Shown here piece after piece: positions 1 to 14,455 of a stretch of 64,000 bases of DNA. Source of the DNA: Microbotryum silenes-acaulis (lineage: Eukaryota; Basidiomycota; Microbotryomycetes; Microbotryales; Microbotryaceae); assembly GCA_003665825.1 (NCBI GenBank), contig QPFY01000024.1:62001-126000 (forward strand), given 5' to 3'. Below the pieces are notes generated by a model. That model was not told where the DNA came from, searched no databases, and saw only the letters and a list, made by a program, of their open reading frames with translations. The position numbers and the translations under genes were made by a program. The first letter of the stretch is position 1. Each line of letters starts with the position of its first letter.

Positions 1-1675
1 TCCCTGCCCGACAAAATATCTTGGGAAGGAACATATTACAGTCTTATTGATGCAGCTCGTTTCCTTCTTGAACTACTATCTTGAATAGCATGCTCGATGA
101 TTGCGGCCAAGTGCCCCCACATCACCGTCACCATCGTCGACGTTAACGCGGCACGCATCGCCGCGTGGAACTCGGACAAGCTCCCCATCTACGAGCCCGG
201 ACTCGAGGAGATCGTCAAGGCGCACCGTGGCGCGAACTTGTTTTTCGACACCGACATTGACAAGGCCATCATTGAGGCCGACCTCATCTTTGTTTCCGTC
301 AACACCCCGACCAAGAAGTCCGGTGTCGGTGCCGGTTACGCCGCGGATCTTTTGCAAGTTGCTGCTGCTGCTCTCTTTTCTCGAGAGGACTGGCGCGCTG
401 ACATAAGCGATCTATCCCTTCACTCCTTATGAAGCTACATCGAATTGTGCACTCGCCGCATCGCATCGGTCGCCACCTCGTCCAAGATCGTTGTTGAAAA
501 GTCGACCGTCCCGTGCCGAACTGCCTCGTCGATGCGAACCATCCTCGAGGCCAACTCGCGACCGGGGTGCCGCTTCGACATTCTGTCCAACCCCGAGTTC
601 CTGGCTGAAGGAACCGCCATTGCCGACTTGTCCGCCCCCGATCGTGTCCTCATCGGTAGTCTTGGTACGCCCGAGGGTAAAGCCGCTCAGAAGGCCCTCG
701 TGGAGGTCTACGCCAACTGGGTTCCTCGCGAGAGGGTCATCACGACTGGTCTCTGGTCGTCCGAGCTCTCGAAATTGGCTGCCAATGCTTTGCTCGCCCA
801 GCGCATCTCGTCGATCAACGCCCTTTCGGCCATCTGTGAGGCCACCGGTGCCGACGTCGATGAGGTCGCCCACGCTGTTGGTCTCGATCAACGTATCGGC
901 TCGCGTTTCCTCAAGGCTTCAGTCGGCTACGGTGGATCGTGCTTCCAGAAGGATATCCTCAACTTGGTCTACCTCTCAGAATCCCTGTATTTGCCCGAAG
1001 TTGCCGACTACTGGCGACAGATCCACACCATGAACGAGTACCAGAAGAGGAGGTTCTCGAACCGAATCGTAAAGTCGCTGTTCAGCACCGTCACCGCCAA
1101 GCCTTTGTGCTGCCTCGGCTTTGCTTTCAAGAAAGTTAGTCCGACCCTCATTCTGAATGTTTCAGATAATTAGCGCCACATTTACTGATACCGCTTCCTC
1201 TCGCTCATCCAACAGGACACCGGAGACACGCGAGAATCGCCCGCCGCGACCGTCTGCAAGCACTTGCTCGAGGAGCAAGCCAAGTTGACGATTTACGACC
1301 CCAAGGTTCCCGAGGCTCAAATCTGGCTCGACTTGACTCAGCCTGGTGTCCACGATGACAAGGCCGCACGTGAGTGCCTTCTCGTACCGACTGTGATTTG
1401 AACCCCTCCCTGACAACATGACTACTCGCCTCTTGGCCAATTCAGTCCAGAAGCAGGTCACTATCTGCAACTCCGCAATGGAGGCCGCGCTCGGCGCCGA
1501 GGGCATTATTGTCTGCACAGAATGGGACGAATTCAAGACGCTCGACTGGTCCGCCGTCTACGACAGCATGAAGAAGCCCGCCTTCGTCTTCGATGGCCGT
1601 GGGATCCTCGACGCCGACGAGTTGCGTGCGATCGGCTTCCAAGTCTTCGTCATCGGCCGGGGTGAATCCGAGTAG
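1..1675 (+). CDS. UGD1: UDP-glucose 6-dehydrogenase, 5' end outside window
   Basis: NAD-dependent cytosolic enzyme oxidising UDP-glucose to UDP-glucuronate, the precursor of UDP-xylose and glucuronic acid polysaccharides. Visible exons are about 89-353, 435-1134, 1216-1369 and 1446-1675. The first one reads into [10 protein letters not shown], which follows the Rossmann start in this family, so the true start codon and the GAGYVG loop lie upstream of base 1; bases 1-88 look like intron. Family landmarks present: [37 protein letters not shown], the catalytic-Cys segment [25 protein letters not shown] across an intron, and VFDGRGILD near the end. The intron at 354-434 appears to use a GC donor (GCAAGT) and AG acceptor, which keeps the frame. 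Identification is very secure; only the 5' end is missing. Confidence 0.95.
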
Positions 1676-2243
1676 ATACAAGCACTCGAGTCGTCGTCAA
1701 CGTCGCTATACCGTGCGCGCACGTCTTCTTGTCAAATCCATCTCGTTGTTTCCCTACTAGAATACTCGCAAATTCGTTCTCTATCCTTCCTCAACTCCTC
1801 GCCCATAGAGGCGAGCTTCCTCGATCCGGGGACAGTGTACTCCCGTCGCTTGTCCCTCTTCTCTGTTTTCGTGACTCCTTTCTCTATCCATCTCGTATCT
1901 TGTTCTTTTTCGTTCGTTCTTTGTTTGGACCTTTGCTTTGTTTTCTCTTCGCCGGCAGGGACGGTTTGCTTTCCTTTTCCCGTTCCCCTACCCGCTTCAC
2001 TCTTTAATCGTCGTTCCCCTTTGCCCCGGTCAAAAGTTTGAAAAATGCAAACGTAAGGTTGTTCGGTCTCTATCGCTGCCAGAAGGGCTCGTCTGTGCTC
2101 TTATCTTGTTTTGTCGTGGGTCTCGGTGAGAGAGGTCTTTGCAAGCAAGCAAAGCCGAATAAGGCTCCCGAATAGCTCATTTGTCGGCAGTGACAATCAA
2201 ACACAGCTTGATTGCAGGTATTGTACTTGTAGTAGGAAACGAA
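1676..2243. other. convergent intergenic/3' UTR region
   Basis: Spacer between the convergent UGD1 and Clf1 genes. It is T- and CT-rich (around 1840-2010), as expected of 3' UTR and termination sequence. I see no credible coding sequence; the open frames here are low-complexity pyrimidine readings. Confidence 0.6.
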
Positions 2244-5138
2244 TCAATCTTCAGCTTCCCCTGAATCTCCTTCCTCCTCGTCTTCTTCATCTTCGTCGTC
2301 GTCGTCTTCCTCTTCTTCCTCTGCGGGCTTGTTCGCGGCCATTTCGGCTTGCTTCTTTTTCCAGGCGGCGGCCATCTCGAGCACTTTGAGCGAGACGGCG
2401 TTGGTCGCCGTTTCGTCATCGGGGAAGATAAGGTCGTAGTCTGCGTACAAGAACGGTCATCGGAAGCGTGAGCATCATCTCGGCTTTCCTAAACGTTTCG
2501 ATGTGGGGGATACTGACATTCTTCCATCATCGACGCGTCGCCATCGACCTTGCGCATCTTCTTGACAACCCGAGGCATCTTGGCCACAACTTTGGCCAGC
2601 GAAGCCGCATCGCCCTCGTTCGTCTCGAGGGCTTTCCATGCCTCGAGCAAGACGACGCGCTGTGAGCAGAACTCTCCGTGGTCAGACGGTCCCTTGCACA
2701 GACGCGCAAGCGAGAGAGCACTTGGGTTTTTTTAGAAGACTTACCTCTTCCTTGAGTTGCTTTTTCTTGAGATCGTTGTACCCACGTTCGAACACAGCCC
2801 TCGCACGCTCCAATCCTTCCTGTTTAGCCTGCTCGACCGCCTCATGATCGACCTCCGTCTTTTCCTTCTCCTCCGCGCCTTCCTCTTCATCCTCCTCATC
2901 CTCCCCAGCATAAGCCCTGACGATCGCCAATCCAGCATTCGCCTCGAACTGAGCGAACGAGACCCAAACCTTGACGTGACTGGTCCTCTGCAACAGACGT
3001 TCGTACAGTTCCCTCGCGCGATCGTATTCCTCTTCTTCGTACTCAAAGTCGATCCAGCTCTTCCAGATGAGTTCGGGCATGTCCATTGAAGGTTGGTCGA
3101 CCGCGAGCTCGTAAATGGCGCGAGCGCGATCGAATTCTTGCAGACCGGCTTCGAGCTCGGTGAATTTGATCCAGGCCGTCGCGTTGGATGGGTCGAACTG
3201 GAGGCCAAAAGGGATTTAGGTGAGGTTCTGTACAAGTGGGATTGACGAGATGGAAAAGACCTACCTCGAGCCATTTTTGGTACAGTGTGCGTAGGCGCTC
3301 AAACTCGCGCAGCTTGAGTTCGAGCTCGATGTACTCCTTGAACAACTGATGTTCGGGAAAAGCGAACATGTCAGCAAATAGGCCCGTAGAGAGAGCAAGC
3401 TTGGCATCAAGTCTCACCTTGTCCTTGGGCGCCATACCGATAGCCGTCCCAAAGATCTTCCTCGCCGCGTCAAGCTGCATCTGCCTGACCTCAAACTCGG
3501 CATACTGCACCCAGACTTTGGCGAAAGTAAAGCGCTTGTGCGGCACGAGCTTGAGGCACGCCTTGTAAATATCCCGCGCCCTCGACAGATCCTTGGTCTC
3601 GAGCTCCTCGAACAAGGCGTAGTTGAGCCATGTGAAAATGTACCGTCGCCAATGACGCTTCTCGTCGCTCGGTGGCACCTGCGCCACGGCGCGTTCGTAC
3701 ACCTCCCTCACTCGAGTCAACGCAGCTTCGTCAGCTTGTCCGCCTGCGGTTGCACTCCGATACGCGTCCTCCTCGAGTCGCGCATAGTCGAACCAAACGT
3801 CGTAGTTGCGCGATTCGTGGGCCAACTCTTCCTCGTACTGGATACGTCGTTTCCCCAATACGGTCGTCTCGATCGCCTGTCGATCACCAAACTGCTTCTC
3901 AAAGTTGGTGTAGGCCGCATAGAGTTGCGTCGCTCGGGTACGGGGTAGTCGTTCCAAAGCGAACTTGTAGATGACCCTCGCTCGATCGTACTCCTTGTGC
4001 CTGACCTCCATCTTGGCGAACGCTGAGTACAACGACTGGCTCTGATCGATCCCTTGTTCGTCCTGGCCATAAAACTCGAAGCCCATCGTGAAGATCTCCC
4101 TCGCGCGATCGAGCCTCCTTCGTTCCTCCTCAAACTTGGCCCACTTGATGAACATCTTGGGTTCGGGGTGGCAATTGACGAGGCGTTCGTACAGCACACT
4201 CGCACGATCGAGTTCGTTGTATCGAATCTCGAGTTTGATGTAGGCGCTCCAGGCTTTCTCATCGGGCTCCCAGGCCATCCAGCGCTCAAAGACTTGGCGC
4301 GCTCCGGCGACGTTGCCGAGCATCTCTTCCAGGTAGACGTACTTGTACCAGATGCGATCGATGCGAGGCAAGAGTGTCACGGCTCGGTCAAAGAGGTTGC
4401 GAGCATGGGCGATGTTGCGCGCTTTCAGTTCCTGTGAGAGTTATCGAGAGTGGTTTAGCATGCAGTTGGGGTGAGCCCGGGTCGGATGCGGGGGTGACTG
4501 ACCATCTCGGTATAGGACAGCCATAGCTTAAGGTTGGTAGGGTCGACATCAAGTGCACGTTCAAACACGGAGCGTGATCTGTGTTGGATTTGGTGGTGGT
4601 GAGCTCAGAAAGGTACGACGCCCATGGACACCCTTGCGAGAGAACCTACCTGGGGAACTCTCCCTGCGCGGCTTCCCAGTTGGCATACTTGGCCCAAGCT
4701 GTGATCTGTAGCCAGCGTAAGAAGATATCAGCTTCCCGCCTATGTTACAAGTCGGAGTGTATGACTGACATTGCTCCGGGTGCGGCGGATGGTCTCCTCG
4801 AACTCTTGGCGCTTGCGCCCGCGGTACTCGTGCAACTCCTCCAAGTCCTCGACATGTTGCTTGGGCTTGACCGCGGTCTTTTCTTGAAAGTCGGCTGCTT
4901 CTCGCAAGAGTTGTTCGGCGGTGATCTGTTCAATGATGAGCCCGGGAGGAAGAGAGGGGCGCCAGGGGAGGGGGAGGGCGTGGAGTGCGGCCGGCCAGGA
5001 GTGTTCGCAAGAGGTGGAGGCAGGAGTATGGACATGGTCAGAAATGGGTCAATGCTGAGACGACTACATCAAGTGACTGACTTGGATGGCAGCGGGCGCA
5101 CGGTTCTTGACCCGGCCGGCTCCCTCGCGTTGCGACAT
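2244..5138 (-). CDS. CLF1: pre-mRNA-splicing factor Clf1 / Crooked neck-like (HAT repeats)
   Basis: Scaffold of the Prp19-associated complex, a nuclear TPR-like protein made of HAT repeats and needed for spliceosome assembly. The start at 5138 gives [19 protein letters not shown], a typical Clf1 N-terminus, followed after an intron by [16 protein letters not shown]. Repeated HAT signatures (W..Y..LE......A R..FERA) run through the large exon at about 3280-4380 and on to about 2690. The tail reads [10 protein letters not shown], then a Glu/Asp-rich stretch and stop at 2244, as in other fungal homologues. Several introns are multiples of three and read through as open frame, so naive ORFs over-extend. 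A strongly acidic insert ([18 protein letters not shown]) lies inside one of the last HAT repeats. Expected length is about 700 residues, as usual for the family. Confidence 0.95.
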
Positions 5139-6604
5139 GTTGAGACCGTCGACCTCGTACGAGTGGCTGACTTGATGGGTGACGAGGGGCGAGCTGCTGC
5201 CAAGATCGGTTCAGCGGTGTTTCTGCGGTTGTGGCGTCACAACAAGAAGACACGGCCGGGGTCCGATCGGCTGGGCAAGTGGGTGCACGCTCCGAAGCCA
5301 ACAGCCCGGACTCGCGCGCTGCTGAAGTGCTGCTGAGCGCGGTATTTCTGCAGTGTCCATTCCCGATTTTCCTCCATCCTGCTTCATCTCGCTTTATCTC
5401 GCCTCTACCCGTCCGCAGGTGCCGATTTTGTTCTCGAACGCCCGCAGGTTGGCATGCACCCCGGCCGTGTATGCTTTTGCCGGTGGTTCGATCATGCTTG
5501 TGACTTTTGTTTTTCGGAAATTCCGAATATGACTAGGAGGCTCCCAGCCTCCCGGGGTCGGATTGCAGGCAGATGTAACCCCACGTCACCGAGGTAATCA
5601 AGCGTAGGCGAACCCTTAATTTCATGATCGAATTCCATGAGATCCATGAGAAGTGGGCCGCCGATGGGAGAGGGGTATCCGTACAAAGCAGGAATTGCGG
5701 GGGATGGCCCGAGCGAGCGTACTAGGAGGTTGGCAAGCGAGCACCCGCCTCGGCCCTCTCTCCCTGCCACGCGGCACCACTCCATACCCGGTCGACGATC
5801 GTGCTACCTCATTCGGTGTCGATCGCTACACCCGGTGGATATCTCCCTCTCCCTCTCCCTCTCGAGCTCGACTTTATTCTTCCAAACCGTCACATACACG
5901 TTCAGCCTCAGCCCAGGAGGCATCTGTTCCTGTCTCCGCACTTCGTTGGCAGTGGGCGCTCGGATCGTCCTCGCCGCCTTCAGCCTACCGCCTACCCAAG
6001 CCCAGACGCTTCACCCACCGGCGCTGTTCAAAGCTTGCCATTCGGTCTACCCCGTCGGACTCATTCCACTATCATCCAACGGTCTGTACAGCATATCGAT
6101 TAAACTCCCGATTGCAGCAACAGTGGCTACAGGCCATCAACTCTAGTAAGAGGCACTCGACTGGCCATTACCCCGGACCGGACTGCCAATCCGTGTCCAC
6201 ACGCGGCCGGCTGGCGATCACTTTGCGCCGCTGCTGATCTCGTCCAAGTCGTCGTCTCAGTCTGTCGAGTCGTCGCCGTCGGGCTCTGAGGCTCAGGCAC
6301 GCCGTCGTAGCGATCGCGGCACACCCAATCCACACCTGCACCCTACCGAGTAATAACGCACCGGGCTACTTTGTAGTGCTACGCCATCGAGAAACATCGA
6401 CTTGCACCCGTAATCGAGGATCAACCCCGTGATTGTTCGGCGCTCGCACCCGATCTGCCGGCTTGGTTTGACCCACCTGCTCACGTTTCGTGTGCGTCTC
6501 CCCCCCCCCCCTCCTGTCCGGCGTTCCCTTCATCCGTCGAATCCTCAACTCACCTCCGCGCGGTCAGGATCGACGCCACGCCCCTCGTTCGATAGGCCTT
6601 GACG
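5139..6604. promoter_or_regulatory. divergent promoter region, Clf1 / STK32-like kinase
   Basis: A 1.5 kb spacer between two divergent genes. It contains CT-rich tracts (around 5845-5870), a C homopolymer at about 6500-6511 and GC-rich stretches. Several 60-190-codon frames overlap here on both strands, but none has a recognisable domain or coherent splice structure. I see no supported gene. It presumably holds both promoters and 5' leaders. Confidence 0.45.
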
Positions 6605-8830
<2,226 letters not shown>

Positions 8831-9185
8831 TTTTTGTTGGGGCATCGGGGTCTGATCTCGTTCCTGCTCGCATCTTTCTCTGCTTCCTTTTATCGTTTCA
8901 TTCTTGTCGTTTACTAAACTCCTCATATCCTCTCTTTGCATCAAACCTTTCCTCTCTGCTATCTATTCCGCCTCTCCTTCTCTCTTGCCACCTCCTTACG
9001 TTGTGCATGGTAATCCGGCCGTCTTGCACGTTTGTTCCTCGTGCAAAAATAATAAACTTAATCTTGCCTGCTTGTCAGCCATCCACGTCGCTCCTAATTA
9101 TGTGAGAGCGATCAAGTCTTGGGTCGGATCTCCACCGCCGCCTCCGCCTGAGCAGCTGTGCCCGCCCGAGCGTGAATACGCGTGA
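8831..9185. other. 3' UTR / promoter spacer
   Basis: Tandem spacer between the kinase and NSE1. It is T- and CT-rich at about 8870-9000, with an AATAATAAACTTAAT stretch near 9048-9063 that could hold poly(A) signals. I see no coding sequence. Confidence 0.5.
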
Positions 9186-9278
9186 ATGTCCGAGGCGCGT
9201 CGCGTCGCCCTGTTCGGTGCGCTCTTTCGCATCCCTCCCTCCCTAACTACACCCCCACCCCTGAACGATTCGCGCGCC

Positions 9279-10927
9279 ATGGCTCGCCGTACGCGCAACC
9301 CCATCGGATCCGACTCTGATTCCGAAGCCCGTCGCAGCCAATCCCAACACGACAACGGCGTCATCATGGACGACCTCGTCGACCCGGACAAGACGTTACG
9401 CCATTTGTTCTTGCAGGCGTTCATTTCCAGACGCGTTATCGAGGTTGGGTTGGCCCAGAGGCTTTATAAGGAGTGTGCGAAGATGTGTGCACGTGAGTGG
9501 CTTGTGGAGCTTGGAACGGTGGAAGTGGCTCTTGGGTTGGAGTCGGTGGCACTGTAGCAGCTGTTGGGTGACTTGGGGGCTGATTGCCCATTCGCACCCC
9601 GACGCGTCGACCTCAACTTGCACCCTCGAGACCCTCAAAGCGCTCCATCAGCCTCCTCTCTCTAACCGCCACCGGGGATCAAACTCACTGACCTCAATCT
9701 CCTTTTCACAGTCCCACACGACAACTTTGCCGGCTTCATTAGCACCCTAGAAGATGGTCTCACCCTCCTCGGTCTGGATATCAAGCGAACTCGGGATCAA
9801 GAATCCGGCCTCTCCTATATCGTATTGGTGCGTTCACTCGACGAAACGCGGTATTCTACGCTACTTCTGTCGAAACCACCCGCAGTGATTAACGAATAGG
9901 CCTTTCGACTCTCCCCATAGATCAATACGGCCGAGGACGCCGCGTCCAAGATGGCCACCGATTTCAAACCCGAGGAAATCGCCTTCTTCCGAGCCATCGT
10001 CAGTTCTTCTGGAAGATCGGCACGTAGAACCCTGCTTTTCGGACTCTGATACCTGACTGTTTTGTTTTTATACAGGTCGGAGAGATCATGTCGACGGACG
10101 ACTTGTCGTATTCGGTCACGATGAAGGAGGCGTTGAGGTGCATGAAGGGGTCGCGCATGATTGCGCAGGAACTCGTTCGATCTTTCATCGCCAAAGGTGA
10201 GTCGAGCTCGATAGATCCACTAGAGCAAGATCGTGGCTGATATCGTCTTTTTTTACCAGGTTGGCTGCACCTGCATCGCTCGCAACGCTTGACTTTGTCC
10301 GTTCGATCGATCGCCGAACTGGGTGGTTGGCTGCGGGATACGTTCGACGAAGATGAGCTGGCCGTCGTGGATTGTAATGCTTGCAACGCTATCGTCACTT
10401 GCGTGAGTTTTCCTTATATGGACGTGCATTCCTCCGGGTTAATTGGTCGATCGAGATCGGACGAAGGCAGTTACAGAACAAACTTTTCGTCGTCAAAGCC
10501 CGATCTCGCTGACACACTAATTGCCTGTTTACGACTCCAACAGGGCTACGCATGCCCCAACGACGACTGCCCCATCCGCCTGCACAGTTATTGCGTCGAA
10601 GCGCGTGTGAACCAAGGCAGATGCCCCGGATCGTTAGCGGGAACGTGCCAAGAAACGTGGATCCCCACCGCGAATGGGAAATACGTTGGTACAATCATTG
10701 GGATAAAAGCGATTGCTGGGATGGAGGGGGACGACGAATTTGAGGATGAGGTAGGAGGGGGAGCGAGTAGTACACCTTTGGGGCCTACGAGTACGGCCGC
10801 TTCGAGGGCGACGAACGGGAGGAGTGGTGGTGCGAAGAAGAGGAGTGGGGAGGCGAGAGGGGCTAGAGGAGGCAGGGTCGTCGTTAGTGATGAGGAGGAC
10901 GAAGAAGATGAGTTGATGGATGATTGA
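9279..10927 (+). CDS. NSE1: Smc5/6 complex subunit Nse1 (RING-like)
   Basis: Nuclear component of the Smc5-Smc6 DNA repair complex, pairing with a MAGE-type subunit; its RING-like domain is E3-ligase related. I chose the ATG at 9279 (MARRTRNPIGSD), although an in-frame ATG at 9186 would add 31 residues. Landmarks: LRHLFLQAFISRRVIE, then DNFAGFISTLEDGLTLLGLDI, SGLSYIVLINTAEDAASKMAT, DFKPEEIAFFRAIV, and a winged-helix segment ending FIAKGWLHLHRSQ. The zinc-binding domain follows as CNACNAIVTCGYACPND, then CPIRLHSYC and CPGSLAGTCQETW, the Nse1-type variant RING. The tail is Gly/Ser-rich and acidic. About five short introns interrupt the gene. Confidence 0.92.
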
Positions 10928-11205
10928 GTGGGGCTTTGCTTCATTGAGAGGGTTTTTCTGTACTCTTCTGTAGCGATATAGGTATGCGATCGTGCCAAAG
11001 AAGCCACCAATATCTTCGAACCGGCCACGAGTTTGGGTTGTTTCCGATTAGTAATCGGGCGCCGATCCATAAGCGCGTCTCGGAGGTTTTTTTTTTTGAC
11101 CTTTTGCCTCCACTCATCAAAAGGGTTGATTCGCGCTGCTTACACTCGGCTTGCCACCACCACCACCACTTCTTCCCGCCGCTGCTGCTCGTAAGCCCAT
11201 ACGCC

Positions 11206-13697
11206 ATGGCGGAATCCACAACACCAACCCAAACGAATCCAACGTCAGTCGATGCGGCGAGCTCGTTGTGTCGAGTATGCGAGCTGACATGGACTTCTGC
11301 TGCGGCCCGCATATCCACCGCGCTCGCTGCTGCTGCTGGCTGCTTGCTGCCCGTCGCCTTTTCCTCACAGCGATGTCGGCGCGGATTCGAACCGTATCTC
11401 GTGGGCTTTCCTCGCGCAGTGAGTACGGCTAGCACAGTACGGGGAGGGAATCCAACTAGCTGACCCGAATTCGTGTTTACCTTGCTCAGATATTATTCGT
11501 TCTTGGTAGGTTGTCCTACTGTATCCGCTGGTGACGCTCCTTCGACGAGGTCGAGCTCACCCACATTGCCCACCGGTTCAACATCTGCCCGTTCACAACT
11601 CACCCCTACTCACTCCTCGCAGAACAAGGATCCTTCTCGACTACACTGCTTCTACACCAAGCGCTCGACCTTGATCCACTCGACCGAGGGCGAGGAGACC
11701 ACCGCGTGCTATGGCCAACAGGTGCGCTCAACTTTACAAGAGCTCGTACAATAGACCCAAGTTCAAGCTCACCGAACTCTTCTTGGGCATGTTGATCAAA
11801 CAGGAAATACACCACAAGCTCATGTCGCTCAAGTTCGAGGACTGCAAGGTCTACATCTCCAACGTCGATTCGCAATCGTCTGCCGAAGGAGGCATCATCG
11901 TCCAAGTCAGTCAGCACATGCGGTCAACGTATCCCTATAACGCTTTTGGATCAGAGTTCACTCAACACCACTTTTTTAACTTATCAGGTCATTGGAGAAC
12001 AATCCAACCACGGCGGCCCATGGCGCAAGTTCTCCCAGACCTTTTTCCTCGCCGAGCAACCCAACGGCTATTTTGTCCTCAATGACATCTGCCGCTACAT
12101 CAAGGAGGAAGGCGACGACGACGAAATCAACGCCGGGCATACCCACCCCGCTTCCATCGTTACCGCTGCCGCTGTATCGAACGCCCACCTCGCGGGCTCG
12201 AGTCTTCCCCCCGCCCAGTCGACCGAGACGACCGCCGTTTCGGACGATGCCGCCGCCATCGCCGAGGCGACCCCCCTCTTTGCCGACGACACCTACTCGA
12301 GCATCCAAGAGACCTTCCCCACCCTTGACGCTTCGCCCGCCTTCAATGGCACTCAAGAGCCCGAGTCGACGACCAAAGCCGAGGCCGTGAAGGAGATTTC
12401 ATCGCCCGCCGCCGCTGCCCCCACTTCACTTCCGAATGGTCACCACGCCCCCCAGGCCACAAACTCGACCCCCGCCGAGCCCGCCGTTGCCGAGACGGAA
12501 GCCGAACCCGTCGTTGAAGCTAAGCAAGAGGAGCCCGAGGCTTCGACCTCGGCCTCGACCACTGGGGACTTGACGCCCGTGAATGAGACTGAGGAAATCC
12601 CCTCTACGATCGCTCAAACCGCTACTCCTGAACTTTACCCCGCCGTCGCCGCCGCACCCGCCGCACCAGCAACATCTACCCCTGCTCCTACTCCCGCCCC
12701 CAGTTCTAGCCCCGCCTCGACCCCCGCCCCTGCTGCTGAGCAAGCCCCGGCCGCTCCTGCCCCGCCTGCCGCACCCGCTGCCCCCAAGTCATGGGCCAGT
12801 CTCGCCGCCGCGAATGGTGGCGCCAATAAATGGGGCAAGACCGCTGTCGCTTCGGCCAAGGGGATCTCGGCTGCTCCTACACCAGCTCCTTCCACCTCGA
12901 TTCAACGTCCCTCGACCGCTTCGACCTCGCACGAGGCTGGATCTACGGCAGGTCACGAAGGTGGAAAGACAAGAGGTAAAGGTGCCTCGGGATCGTCGTC
13001 GAACGCGGGTCATGGTTCGAGCGCTTCCGGATCAACCACAGGTGCTGGAGGTAACTTTCACGATTCGGTGCTGACGGTGACGACGACGATGTGCTACATC
13101 AAGGGCGTGCAGGAGAATGTGTCGGAAAAGGCGTTGAAGGACGTGTTGACGAGTCGGTTCGGACCGATGTGCGAGTGCTCAATTATCAGACATGTACGTG
13201 TTGTGACTTTCCTTCCACTGTTTATTGGACCGAGAGAGTTCTTTTAACTAATGCCGCACCTTCTTCTCCTTCGACAGAAAGCTTGCGCTTTCGTCGAATA
13301 TGAATCCCTCCTCTCGGCACGCAAAGCCCTACAAGCCTCGGTGCTCCGTTCCGAAGGCGGAGAAGGGGGTGTGCGCGTGCCCGTCGACCCGAGTCACCCG
13401 GCGAGCAACGGGAAAGATTTCGCTATCATTCAGATCTTGGAGAGGAAGGAACATGGCGAGAGACCACCTTCGCAACCTAGGAGGGGACCGGGAGGAGGCA
13501 GAACAGGTGGTCAGGGTCAGGGTCAGGGTCAGGGTCAGGGTCAGCCAGGTCAGGGCCAGGGACAGGGACAGGGACAACAGGGCGGGAATAAACGAACGGG
13601 CGGTGGAGGAAGGACGGGTGCGCAAGGTGCTCAGCAGGGGAATCAACAGGGGTCCAATAACAACAGGGGACCTAAACCGACTGCCGCGACGAAGTGA
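11206..13697 (+). CDS. G3BP-like protein: NTF2-like domain, disordered linker, RRM, GQ-rich tail
   Basis: Homologue of the Ras-GAP SH3-binding protein family (G3BP; Nxt3 in fission yeast, Bre5 in budding yeast), cytoplasmic RNA-binding proteins linked to stress granules and deubiquitination. Exons: 11206-11243, 11371-11418, 11490-11505, 11623-11721, 11804-11905, 11988-13193 and 13278-13697, giving 642 residues with phases that all agree. The NTF2-like domain spans about residues 15-150 (WAFLAQYYSFLNKDPSRL, STEGEE, ISNVDSQSS, ANGYFVLND-type EQPNGYFVLNDICRY). A 300-residue Ala/Pro/Thr/Glu-rich linker is followed by an RRM with RNP1-like KACAFVEY, and then a tail of Gly-Gln repeats. The third exon is only 16 nt. 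Confidence 0.93.
13509..13580 (+). repeat. GGTCAG/GGACAG hexamer repeat encoding Gly-Gln
   Basis: About ten near-identical hexamers in the last exon of the G3BP-like gene encode (Gly-Gln)n in the C-terminal low-complexity tail. Purity of the 5' half suggests recent replication-slippage growth. Confidence 0.85.
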
Positions 13698-14455
13698 AGG
13701 TGTCAACGTAAACGGACGATGAAATGTCGGGGTCGTTGGGGGGTTTCCTGCTTGTTACTCGATTCCGCGGGGGTTGTTTCCTTTCTTTCCTTTTCTCTGT
13801 CTTCCTTTTTTTTGAACAGTGTTCCGTTCTTTCTCGACCGTCCTTGTGTTGCACATCCACATATTCTTTTTTGGTCTTTTGGACACTCTTCTTCCCCAAA
13901 AAAGGAGGACCTGCCCCTGCCTACCTAGTACAATCTAGAATCCTTCAGCTACTATTTACTTTTTCGCTACAAAGAAATGAACAATCTTATATTACCACTT
14001 CTTGAGATTGAGAATATGAAAGTAGGTATGGGTATGACAATCAAAGGCTCGGGGGGCAGATTGCGCGGTCCCAAGGAGAGCGGGAGAACTTTGGGATTAT
14101 GGGTGCTGGTTGGCCTTGGTTTGGGTTCTGATTCGTTTGTACAATTACAAAAGAAAATGAACAGAAAGGACAAACAACTTTGGCCTGAGGCATACGAGGA
14201 GGGAACTTGACAAAGGAAGGGGGGGAAGGGCCGGTGGCACTAAGGAGAGAGCGTCGTCTCGCTCGAGCTTCGACCCTTGAGACTTCTGTAGCACTCGCTA
14301 TCATCCTCTGTATACGCCGATCTGAGTTCCTCCCTCGCTTCTCTGGGACGTTCACCCTCATAAGAAAGAAAGAACGACCACCGCCATCTATACTCCTTCA
14401 CCCCTCACCTCAAACTCCCAATCCGTTTTCCGCTCGGCTCCGTTCCCCCCCATCA
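13698..14455. other. convergent 3' UTR spacer
   Basis: Spacer between the convergent G3BP-like and V-ATPase G genes. T-rich after 13780, AT-richer around 13930-14010. Small open frames on both strands have no recognisable content. I see no gene. Confidence 0.5.

Noticed and set aside
5653..6237. 194-codon open frame in the Clf1/kinase spacer
   Set aside because: Basic, Ser/Pro/Arg-rich translation typical of GC-rich noncoding sequence, overlapping two other equally long frames; no domain.
11375..11400. GGATTCGAACC-like stretch resembling a tRNA T-arm
   Set aside because: It lies in a coding exon of the G3BP-like gene, and no D-arm box or cloverleaf was seen upstream.
10984..11463. 159-codon frame upstream of the G3BP-like gene
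   Set aside because: Only MAESTTPTQTNP is coding; the rest is intron and UTR read-through, as shown by joining exon 1 to DVGADSNRISWAF.
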